17,606 nucleotides of DNA. Source: Fomitopsis serialis. Lineage: Eukaryota; Basidiomycota; Agaricomycetes; Polyporales; Fomitopsidaceae. Location of the stretch: assembly GCF_022376445.1 (NCBI RefSeq), contig NW_025955632.1, forward strand, positions 1-17,606, in the 5' to 3' direction. Each line of letters opens with the position of its first letter. The stretch's first letter is position 1. Below, one piece after another: positions 1 to 7,996 of the stretch. A program made the position numbers and the translations under genes. A model generated the notes under the pieces. That model was not told where the DNA came from. It did no database searches and saw nothing but the letters and a program-made list of their open reading frames with translations.

Positions 1-39
1 GCAGTCTTCGTGCACTTGCTGCTCACGTGGCCGCGTTTT

Positions 40-62
40 GACGCGTCCGACTCGGACGCGTC
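40..62. promoter_or_regulatory. Perfect 11-1-11 palindrome with two ACGCGT boxes
   Basis: Positions 40-50 and 52-62 are exact reverse complements around a single C at 51. Each arm holds ACGCGT (41-46 and 56-61), the MluI cell-cycle box bound by fungal MBF/SBF-type factors. A second short inverted pair overlaps it (GTCGG at 60-64, CCGAC at 71-75), and a CACGTG E-box sits at 24-29. The nearest gene to the right starts more than 1.2 kb away, so the element may belong to a gene to the left of the window. The symmetry is seen; the regulatory role is inferred. Confidence 0.4.
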
Positions 63-1206
63 GGAATTCACCGACGCATTTCTCCCGTAGGTACACAAAG
101 AGAGAGAAATGGTAACGGCGCGAGAGGGCGCGAGCAGAAGGTCGATTGACAGCGCCGGTTAGGAGAAAATAGCGAGAAGTTGTATAGCACCAGTTGACTT
201 GCTGGCGAAGCTCTTAGCTGATGCGGTACTGAACGGGTCACGTGGTCGCGTTCCTCGTTTCTGTTCTCCGCTGTTTCCCGGTTGTTTCCCGCTTATGCCA
301 TTCCACATATATATCTCTATCTTCCATCTACTGCTTGCATCGTCTCTTTTCCTCAACGATACAGCGGTCAAACTGAAATCGAAGAGTATTTTAACTGATC
401 AGTTGCAGCGGTAACAGCCTGTGGCAGTGCCACCAGAACTCATCCGGCATTATCCGGATCTCCTCTCCGAGTTGGCCACTGACCAGCACTGACCAGTCTC
501 CGAGCCCGGCGACGTCAATTCCATTTCCCGAGGAAATCATGAACGCATGATGCTAGGTTGGCAACTTGTTGACCAGCGATGGGCCGACGAATTTGAGTCA
601 AGACACTGCTCGCTGATTGAAAGCTCCGAGTCCGTTGTCCTCGGATTGAACTCCAAGATGAGTTTTCCATATGCGCCAAGCCCATTATTAATGCTTACCT
701 GTTGGAATTTCACAGCGGAAGTGGCCACTTGATACGAGGTGGAATCGCCCTGAGGTACTGTTCTGCTAATCCGAAAATTCACTTTCGAGTCATCACTGCA
801 AGCTCGTTGCTGTGACCGTATCTTTGCCTCAGGGTAAGTAAAGATGTTGTCTGCTAAATACTTCGTTTCGTATCTATTTTCACGCTCGGCGGATGCGGTT
901 CAGCTCAAAGTACGTGCTGTGTGCCAAGTACATGCTACGTACCCCACTTGTAATGCTGGACTTGTCAGTGATTCTCGGACGGTGGAGTCTGACCGTCGCC
1001 TGCATGTTGACTTACCATCGCGAGTCTGCGAAAGGGACCTTAAGGCTTTACTCCGCATACATTGCTAAACGGCTGATGTGCACTTCGTTCAGGACTCCAA
1101 GTACCGGTGAGTCCATTCATTTCTGAGTACAACGTCCATGCCGACCTTGATTTCCAGCTTGTACTTGACCCTTTCTCGGCGTAGACATCGTCGACGTCCG
1201 TCTAGA
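63..1206. other. Intergenic, no convincing gene
   Basis: Only short overlapping frames are present on both strands, none with a recognisable domain. A CACGTG E-box lies at 239-244. A GTAAGT donor-like site at 834-839 has no obvious coding partner. An inverted repeat GACGGT-N8-ACCGTC lies at 978-997 and contains CGG-N10-CCG (980-995), the kind of site zinc-cluster activators bind, about 275 bp before the synthase A start. Otherwise nothing is seen. Confidence 0.5.
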
Positions 1207-1214
1207 TATAAAAA
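1207..1214 (+). promoter_or_regulatory. TATA box of sesquiterpene synthase A
   Basis: TATAAAAA lies 58 bp before the ATG at 1272, at a normal distance for a fungal core promoter with a short leader. No competing ATG lies between it and the chosen start. Confidence 0.6.
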
Positions 1215-1271
1215 GGAGTGAAGGTAAGTATCTCATCACACATCCTCGCACCAGGCATCTATACTCGCGCA

Positions 1272-2410
1272 ATGGCTATCCCCCGTTCATTTGTTCTCCC
1301 AGACCTCTTGGCCGCATGTCCCTTCACGCTCTCCAAGAACCCTCACTTCACCCACGCATCCGCCGCGTCCTCGGCATGGGTCCACAGCCACCGGCTGTTC
1401 TCCGACCGCAAACGCGCAGCTTTCGTCCAAGGGTGCTACGAGCTACTCGCCTCGTACACCTACCCGTACGCCGGGCCCGAGCAGCTCCGGACGTGCTGCG
1501 ACTTCGTGAACCTCCTGTTCGTTCTTGACGACATCAGCGATGAAGAGGACGGCGCCGGCGCGCGCCGCATCGGCGACACGTTCCTGAGCGCCCTGCGCTA
1601 CCCAGCCTGGGACGACGGCTCCGCGTTGGCGAAGATGACCAGGGAGTGAGCCTTTTGTTTATCCTATGATGACTATCAACCCCACTGTCACGGTCACTGA
1701 GGCGGCGAGCAGATTCAGGTCCCGGCTGCTGCACTCCGCTGGTCCGGGCTGCGTTCGACGTTTTCTGAGAGATTGCGAGGGCTACATCGACGCAGTGGCT
1801 CAGGAGGCCGGATACCGCGAGCGCGGGTGGTCCTGGACGCGGCATCTTACCAGGCACTACGCCGCGAGAACAGTGCGGTTCGCCCGTGCTTTGCCCTGAT
1901 CGAATATTGCCTGGGCGTCGACCTCCCGGACGAGGTCTTCGACGACCCGGCGTTTATGGTGCTGTATTGGGCTACCGCGGATATGGTAAACTGGTCGAAT
2001 GTGGGTCCAGTGTCGTCCTCATTCGGCAAAACAAGAGTGTAACTAACCGGATTCCCCCTTAGGACATCTACTCATACAGCGTAGAGCAGGCGCAAGGCAT
2101 CGGCGGAAACAACATCGTCACGGTGCTCATGCATGAGCAGGACGCGGACGTACAGGCGTCCGTCAATCTTGCGGGCGACCTTTTCGACGCCCTCATGGAT
2201 CGTTTCTTGGAAGCTCGAGACCAGCTGCCGAGCTGGGGCTCTGACGTGGACGAGGCGGTCCGAATGTACGTGAAGGGGCTGGAGCACTGGACCATCGGCA
2301 ACCTCGAGTGGAGCTTCGATACGCAGCGCTACTTCGGACCGCTGCACGCAGAAATCCAGAGGACCCGTGTCGTGCCCATCCGCGCCCATGAAGAGTTCGA
2401 GACGGATTAA
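1272..2410 (+). CDS. Sesquiterpene synthase A (class I terpene cyclase), frameshifted
   Basis: Class I terpene synthase of the Agaricomycete sesquiterpene cyclase family; such enzymes ionise and cyclise farnesyl diphosphate in the cytosol using Mg2+. Exons are 1272-1645, 1713-2000 and 2063-2410. Introns are 67 and 62 nt, with donors GTGAGC and GTGGGT and a CTAAC branch site in the second. The first metal motif DDISD is at residues 86-90, inside [11 protein letters not shown]. The second, NDIYSYSVE, spans the exon 2/3 junction, and the RY pair is in FDTQRYFG near the C-terminus. Exon structure matches the paralogue at 12616-13725 exactly. In exon 2 the paralogue-like frame is lost at GGG 1825-1827, where one G appears to be missing. 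As written, translation ends at 1899 after 186 residues, before the second metal motif; the expected full length is 336. A sequencing error or a true pseudogene are both possible. The exact cyclisation product cannot be read from sequence. Confidence 0.88.
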
Positions 2411-3470
2411 AGTGGGGAAGTTCTTGCGCGGACGATCTCTTGTGGCGGGTGGTTGACCTGTGAATGACCCGGTTTGCTACCATTGTTCTTATAAGTATCC
2501 CGAGCAGAGTACTCTTTAGACAAACTTGTTGTGTTCTTGTACGACATCTGTCGACCTAATGCTTTATGTAACTCCTCGAATGAGCGGACGGCATAGATCA
2601 GTACCGTGATTGAATGGAAATACATACCTCAGGCTGTCCGGCCTGCGCGCCTTCGTCCACTTCAGACGCATCGAGGGTAATCGAGAGTTAAAGCCATACT
2701 TTAGTCATAGCACATGCGATTCGCGTTCTATCGTAGAGACTAAGAGCTGGCCCTGTGAGGCGCAGTTGATGCCTCCGTTCCCCTTCCTAGCAAGGGGAGA
2801 ATACCCTAAACGCACATTCAGTTCGGCCCCAGCCCTCATGGAGCTGCTCCTTCGCACTCCGGGTCGACTGCGGGCAATAGACTGAATGCTACGACCCGGT
2901 CTCCGTTCTTGGACCATGCCATCGTCCGGCCGCGACGCAGGGCGTGATCTTGCGCGGGTGGAGTCTAGGAATCTGTATGAAGTGAAATCTCAGCGCGTTA
3001 TGCATGCAAGCAAGTGTAGTATCGTCTGATGAGCAAGACCCAAACCCTTCATAGTCTACTGGGACGCTGGTCTGTACTTCGTCCTTCGAACAGACGCTGA
3101 AGAACAAATGAAGAAGGCTCCGAGTGCGTCGCGCGAGAGGCACATGAGCGCGCGGTCGCATTCGCGGGTGTGCGCGTGTCGTCGAGAGATGAGTTCGCCA
3201 CGATGCGTCGAAGCCTACCATTGCCAATTCACCAGATGCGGACGAGCACGTCATATCGAGGCCACGGCAGCGTCCTGAAGCAGGGAACCACGTTCTGTGA
3301 CCAACAGATATGAGGAATCCCTTCGGTTGGACTCTGGTCTTAGTGACTCGTGAGGTGCGTCTCCCATACCGCTGTGTGAGCGCGAGGAACTGGATGTGCG
3401 GCAGAACCACGCGATGCACAAGAACGGAGAAACTCATTGCAACATGGCGAGCTTCGTCGGGGTAGCGCCA
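2411..3470. other. Intergenic, no recognised gene
   Basis: This stretch holds only unsupported frames. The longest, on the minus strand at 2889-3437, has no recognisable motif, and I see no splice pattern that joins it to a family. No repeat or RNA gene is evident. Confidence 0.5.
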
Positions 3471-3474
3471 GCAC

Positions 3475-3720
3475 GGTGGGCGTTATTCGTCGACGAGACA
3501 ATGTTGTGGTATCCGAAGACATGCTCACCATTGTACCGACCAACTTCTAGACCGATGACGAGCTGGCCTGGATCGCACAGAGAAGAGAAGAACACGTTTT
3601 GCGGCAGGCGTCCTACCAGAAACAGCTGCGTTATCAGTCAGCGTCTCGTCCAAAGACTATGCCCTTGCGAGAATGGCGGTCGGCCGTAGGAGCAAACTTG
3701 GTGGCGCGGGACCATGAGCA
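3475..3720 (+). mobile_element. Possible degenerate LTR-retrotransposon integrase tail
   Basis: One plus-strand frame, interrupted by TAG at 3548-3550, reads TDDELAWIAQRREEHVLRQA followed by SYQKQLRYQ and later SAVGANLVAR. In gypsy-type polyproteins the integrase C-terminal part often has an acidic/Leu helix, then RRE...LR.A.YQ, then a VGDLVLR-like strand. The order and spacing resemble that, but the match is by eye over about 60 residues. No LTR, reverse transcriptase or target duplication is seen. It may be chance. Confidence 0.25.
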
Positions 3721-4040
3721 GCATGTGAAGATGAACGTTTGTAGGCGTATGACTCTACCGCGAACACCCTGCGTATCTTGTACGTATGCGCCTTCGCCTG
3801 CATTGCACATGGGTGGGGATCGTGTGCGAGCTAATAATGCGCGTGGCATGGCCCAGGTAAAATTCCGAGTGGCGCGCTCGAGCTGGGCCACAGACCCACG
3901 GCAAGGCGAGCAAGGAGACAAGGCCCGACTCGGAGCGTCGCACAGGGGCCACCGCGCCGCCACCGCCGCGCTAGCAGCATGGCCGGGAGGAGTGGCTGGA
4001 CACTGCGTTCCGGAAAAGGCAGGCGAGTAGAACGGAGACG
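3721..4040. other. Intergenic upstream of the bHLH gene
   Basis: GC content rises towards the bHLH gene. The long minus-strand frame running through here (3831-5600) is an Arg-rich shadow of the bHLH gene, not a gene. Nothing else is supported. Confidence 0.5.
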
Positions 4041-4043
4041 CGA

Positions 4044-4243
4044 CACGTGCATCGCGCGGAGCCAATGGGGGCCGGCGCTGGCGGTCGTGCGACGAGGGAA
4101 GGGCGGCGAGCGAAGGGCGGCTGGGCAGCCCGGCGCACGTTCCTCCGCACACGACCAATCGTCGGAGGCACGATCATGCCCGTCGCGCAGCTGCCCCCAC
4201 GCATCCCGCTTCTCGCACCGGCGCACCATCAGCCGCCTATAAA
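4044..4243 (+). promoter_or_regulatory. Promoter of the bHLH gene: E-box, two CCAAT boxes, TATA
   Basis: In order: CACGTG at 4044-4049, CCAAT at 4062-4066, CCAAT at 4155-4159 and TATAAA at 4238-4243. The last lies 87 bp before the ATG at 4330. The order and spacing are those of a CCAAT-dependent RNA polymerase II promoter. Because the downstream gene encodes a bHLH with class B E-box residues, the CACGTG could be an autoregulatory site; that part is inference. Confidence 0.55.
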
Positions 4244-4329
4244 CCCTCCACACGACATCTCCGCCTCGCTCAGCCCTGTCGTGTGCGCACTCACCCGCCC
4301 CCGCTCCCCCGTCCACGCCCCGACCCGCC

Positions 4330-5684
4330 ATGACCGCAGCCAAGGACGCACCCCCGCCGTACACGGGCAGCTGCAACCCGCCGCGCCGCGCAAAGCGTCC
4401 GCGCACAGACACCGCTGACTCGACCCTCAGCGCAGCACACGACACGGCGTCGTCGCGCCGCCCGTGAGACGTGCCCGGCCGGCCATCCTCCCCAAGAGCC
4501 CCATCTCCGGGGCAGGCTCGCCGCCGCGAGACGCACTCGACTCCGACTCTGCCGACGAGGACGACTACGAGCCCGACACGCGCTCCACCGCCCAGCGCCG
4601 TCGCGGCCGCAAGCCGGGGGCCATGTCGCGCTCCGCCCGCGAGTCCCTCCGCAAGCTCAACCACTCCCGCATCGAGAAGGCCCGCCGCACCAAGATCAAC
4701 GAGACGCTCGCCACCCTGAGCACCCTCGTCAACGAAGCCGAGCAGGAGAGGGCCAAGGCCGCGGGGGAACCACCGGGGGAACCAAAGGCGAAGGGCAGGG
4801 CGGCGGAGGAGAAGGAGTTCAAGCTGGACGTGCTCGTCAAGACCGTCACGTACGTGCAAGAGCTCCTCGAGAAGGTGCGCACGCTCGAGGCTGCCGCGGG
4901 GGCCTGCCCGCATTGCTCCCGTGATCGCGTTGCGGGATCCGCGGCGAGCCTGAAGAGGAAGCGGCCCGTGGAGGTGCAGGCCGAGCGGGACATCGATATG
5001 GACGTCAGCGTCGACGACGAGCACGACGACGACGTCGAGTATGCGGGCGACGACGAGAAGGGCGACGGGGAGCCCGAACAGCGCCCGACCACGCTCCCGG
5101 AGCGCTCGCCCGCCCCCGCTGCCGCCCGCCCGACGCCCTCCCCGCGCCTGCCGTCCATCGCCGCGTGGCTGCCGCACCCCTACGTCGACCCGAGTTGCAT
5201 CGCTGCCATTTCGGACTCTCGCACCACGACGGCCTCGCAGCTCCCCTCGCCCCCGCCCTCCGGGCCCTTCCGTGCTGCCCACATCATCGCAGCACGCGAC
5301 GTCCCCGCGCTCACGCTCCCCGCGCCCGCGCACCCCATCGAGCCAACCAAACGCGCCAACGCGGAGAAGCAGGCGGAGAAGGACGACAGCCACGCGCGCT
5401 CGCCGACGTGGACGCCGGAGGACGAGAACGCGGCGTCGCTCCTGCTGCAGATGAGCGGTTCGCCGGCGTCGATGCGGTCGAGCTCCGCGCCGACCAGCTC
5501 CGCGTCGAGCGCGGGCGTTCCTGCGTTCGCGCTCCCGAAGGCGATGGACGCTGCGCCGGTGCGCAGGATGTCGATGACCCGTATCAGTGAACGTGGGCAC
5601 GCGACGGAGAAGGGGGAGGACGCGAGGAGGAGCGGAGGCGTCCAGGCGGAGACGCCGAGTTCGCTGTTGGGCTTGGGGCGTTGA
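4330..5684 (+). CDS. bHLH transcription factor, 5' end in a conflicting frame
   Basis: Nuclear DNA-binding regulator. The basic region and helix 1 (about 4635-4740) read LNHSRIEKARRTKINE. It carries His, Glu and Arg at the 5-9-13 positions that mark class B binders of CACGTG. A loop of about 25 residues precedes helix 2 (KLDVLVKTVTYVQELLEKV, about 4821-4877). Downstream come a CPHC motif, an Asp-rich stretch (about 4989-5080), proline-rich segments and conserved-looking WLPHPYVDPS and EDENAASLLLQMS. The end at 5684 is clear. The start is not: the ATG at 4330 follows a good promoter and opens on PPRRAKRPRT, a nuclear-localisation-like patch, but that frame stops at 4465-4467. The bHLH frame is open only from 4419. 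Either one base is missing near the C run 4461-4463, or there is a short intron (candidates GTGAGA at 4464 to AG at 4498, 35 nt; GTACAC at 4359 to AG at 4435). The family resembles fungal Esc1-type bHLH proteins, but I do not assign an orthologue. Confidence 0.82.
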
Positions 5685-6195
5685 GTCCGAGTCGCGCGAT
5701 GCTTCTGAGGACTCGAGGAACGACAGACGGGCGGATTAGAGGGGACGACGACGGTGTACGATAGGTAACTTATCATTCTCTATGATTTCCTCCTCTCTTT
5801 AGAACTCGCGAGCTTCAGCGCGGGTCCCGGTTGTGTTTGGTCGATACGATACCAAGGTGGAATGCTTCCGATTTGCGACCGCTGTGTTTGTTGTACAATA
5901 GATGGGCAATTGGAGGCTTGAGCGACTTTCTATGATCAGGAAGAATGGAGACATCGTGGTCCAGAGGAGGAACTCGAGAACGTCTGCGAGTCGTTGACTA
6001 TAGTGCGCCTCCAATCCGTTCGTCAGAAAAGAACATAATCGCACATAGCAATGAGGCTGCGAGGCACGAAGTCGGCACGAAGGGTGAAGGTATTGTTTAC
6101 GTCGGTGTCTGCCCAACTGCCGGAGACTATTTAATTCGCTCGGGCCGCGGTCCCCGATCTCAGATCAGATCAGATCAATTGCACGACGGGTCACG
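5685..6195. other. Intergenic with a short AGATC microsatellite
   Basis: This is the 3' flank of the bHLH gene. A short tandem run of AGATC units (three and a bit copies) lies at about 6161-6177. No gene is recognised on either strand. Confidence 0.5.
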
Positions 6196-6274
6196 GTAAG
6201 TACTGCAGGAGGCGCCGACTGTAGTACCTATGATAGTATTTATAACCCCTCCTAACTACTGTGGATTTATACAG
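6196..6274 (+). other. Isolated well-formed intron, host transcript unknown
   Basis: A canonical donor GTAAGT (6196-6201), a CTAAC branch site (6252-6256) and an acceptor TTTATACAG ending at 6274 are spaced like the introns of the recognised genes (79 nt). The frames on both sides show no known domain. Donor-like sites also occur at 6680 (GTAAGC) and 6849 (GTGAGT). This could mark a spliced non-coding RNA, an unrecognised small gene or a decayed gene. Confidence 0.25.
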
Positions 6275-6948
6275 TCAATCGCAAGGTCCGGACGACATGC
6301 GCAGAATACTTGGCGCCTCCGACAGCCAGGCCTGACAATGGCCCATGTGTCCTGCGGACACTTCGGCCCCGGGGTACAATCAAAATTCACCCAGATCCGT
6401 TTTTATATTCTGGCATTCCAACTAACTAGGTCCGAGGACTTTATTCTAGACGGAACGAGCCCGACGGGCCGCTTTCTGAGGATGCGCGGCTTGACAGGCG
6501 GTCCGGCGCTCATACGCTCGGAAGTTCTCACGCTGGTCTGGTGCAAGCTCGTACGCGATGTTAATTATCCTCGTTCCTCTGCCGGTTCTACCACCGTGCA
6601 TTCACTTTTACTTGATTGCCATGGTATGTTTCTACATGCAGAAACCTTCAACGGAGTTTATCGGAGCATGGGTCCAACTGGTAAGCAAATATCTGGTGTT
6701 CGGCTCTCAGCGGCTAACCCATCTGCGATTATCTGTACAAGTCGGTCTTAGGGATGTACGACAAACAACCGTCAGCACGATATCGAAAGATAACTGTTCG
6801 TCGCTATGAAGCGTGATCATCTGCAGTTATCTTGCGAAATCGTACAGCGGTGAGTCGATCTTTCTCTGTCTGCACATATCAGCAGAATGCAGTTTTGCTG
6901 ATGACCGTCGTCTAATCCGGAACACCTGAACGTCGCTCAAGCGCAAGT
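6275..6948. other. No recognised gene; chance-level open frame
   Basis: A plus-strand frame is open from 6230 to 6751 (173 codons), and a second has a hydrophobic stretch starting at 6558 (MLIILVPLPVLPP). Neither shows a family motif. A frame this long is near what chance allows in this much sequence, so I do not call a gene. Confidence 0.35.
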
Positions 6949-7097
6949 ACTAGGGGAGCTCAGACTAGGGGAGCTCAGACTGAACGGGTACGGGTACGGA
7001 CCGGCGTCCCCGTGACGTACCCTTGCCCGTCCCCGTACCCTAGTAACCCTTGCCCGTTCAACGTTCAGTACTCAGTCTCAACTCCTCGGCTACTAGG
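6949..7097. repeat. Fold-back element: 15-bp direct repeat and imperfect inverted arms
   Basis: ACTAGGGGAGCTCAG occurs twice in tandem (6949-6963, 6964-6978). It is followed by TGAACGGG and GGGTACGGG. The right side carries CCCGTACCC (7032-7040), CCCGTTCA (7053-7060), CGTTCAG (7062-7068), CAGTCT (7073-7078) and ACTAG at 7093-7097. This is roughly the reverse complement of the left arm in the same order. The result is an imperfect hairpin of about 150 bp whose arms start and end in ACTAG. It resembles a MITE or fold-back relic; no clear target duplication is visible. Confidence 0.5.
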
Positions 7098-7996
7098 TGT
7101 GTCAGAGTCTCAGCCTGAAAGCGACATGACCAAACCCTTGCTGTTGATCATGATGCCGTTTCTCTACAGTCTTCTCTACTTACTAGTACCACTCTGTTAG
7201 TAAGGTCGGGCCCCGTAAATCCCTGGACGTTCATATAAGTGACTCACTGGTATTTGCAGGCGCAGCGTTTGTGTGCGCCGCCGTACAAATCACGGCTCGG
7301 GGCCTACATTAGACCCTGATCAATCATGTTTTCGCTTTGTTCGCAATGCTGCAGCGCTCTGGGCTATATACGGTGAGAATCACGTCGTCTGGTTCCATAA
7401 GAATTCAGTCACTTGCGCTGACTTCGACTCTCTCAGACTCCCGGCGCGATGGGAAGGTCAACCGTGAAGTAGTGTTCGTTCCACAAATTGCTGCCCTATC
7501 CAATCGCGTGTGATGTGTCGCCCGACTATGATTTGCAAGCTCATAATACATCACCCTTGTGACGTCCATTTGGAATCTGCGCTGACCCTCCTGTCGGATT
7601 GCAGGCTTACTGTTCGCGTCGACACAATCCGAATTCATATAGGTCATCTCAACTACAGAGGCCAAATAGCGATACTGCCTGAGGCAGCGATGTGATCGAC
7701 GTCCTCAGTGTTCTCACAGGATTGTCGCCGCGGTCACGGTGTCCTTCAACATACACATGTAGACGGTTCATATGTCAGTCCCGGTTTTCCTGGTGAGCTC
7801 TCGGTCTATTGCATTAATGAGATATGCACTACCTTCCTGTTGCTAAGCAGGCATATTGACACTCGCGGCCGGTGAGCGGCGCTGAACGGCCACGCAGCAG
7901 TGCCGCAGCGGTGATGGGGTTCAATAAAATGAGGCAAACATCAATTCAGTGTGACAACAATTGCTTCACAGCGTAAGCGGCTCATCGGCTTGTAGC
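7098..7996. other. Intergenic, nothing recognised
   Basis: This stretch lies between the fold-back element and the 3' end of the minus-strand gene at 7997. Only short unrelated frames occur on both strands, and no RNA gene or repeat is seen. Confidence 0.5.

Noticed and set aside
2889..3437. 182-codon minus-strand frame
   Set aside because: No recognisable domain, no coherent splice pattern, and composition like the neighbouring non-coding sequence.
4464..4466. GTG as the start codon of the bHLH gene
   Set aside because: Fungal nuclear genes start at ATG; the frame simply opens after a stop at 4416-4418, so the true 5' end must lie elsewhere.
3831..5600. 589-codon minus-strand open frame across the bHLH gene
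   Set aside because: It is antisense to a domain-bearing gene, very Arg/Gly-rich and without motifs; a typical GC-rich shadow frame.
6230..6751. 173-codon plus-strand frame as a gene
   Set aside because: Its length is near chance expectation and there is no motif. The nearby intron signal at 6196-6274 is kept as a separate observation.
6558..6809. Hydrophobic start MLIILVPLPVLPP as a membrane protein
   Set aside because: A single short hydrophobic run with no continuation or family pattern in any splice combination tried.
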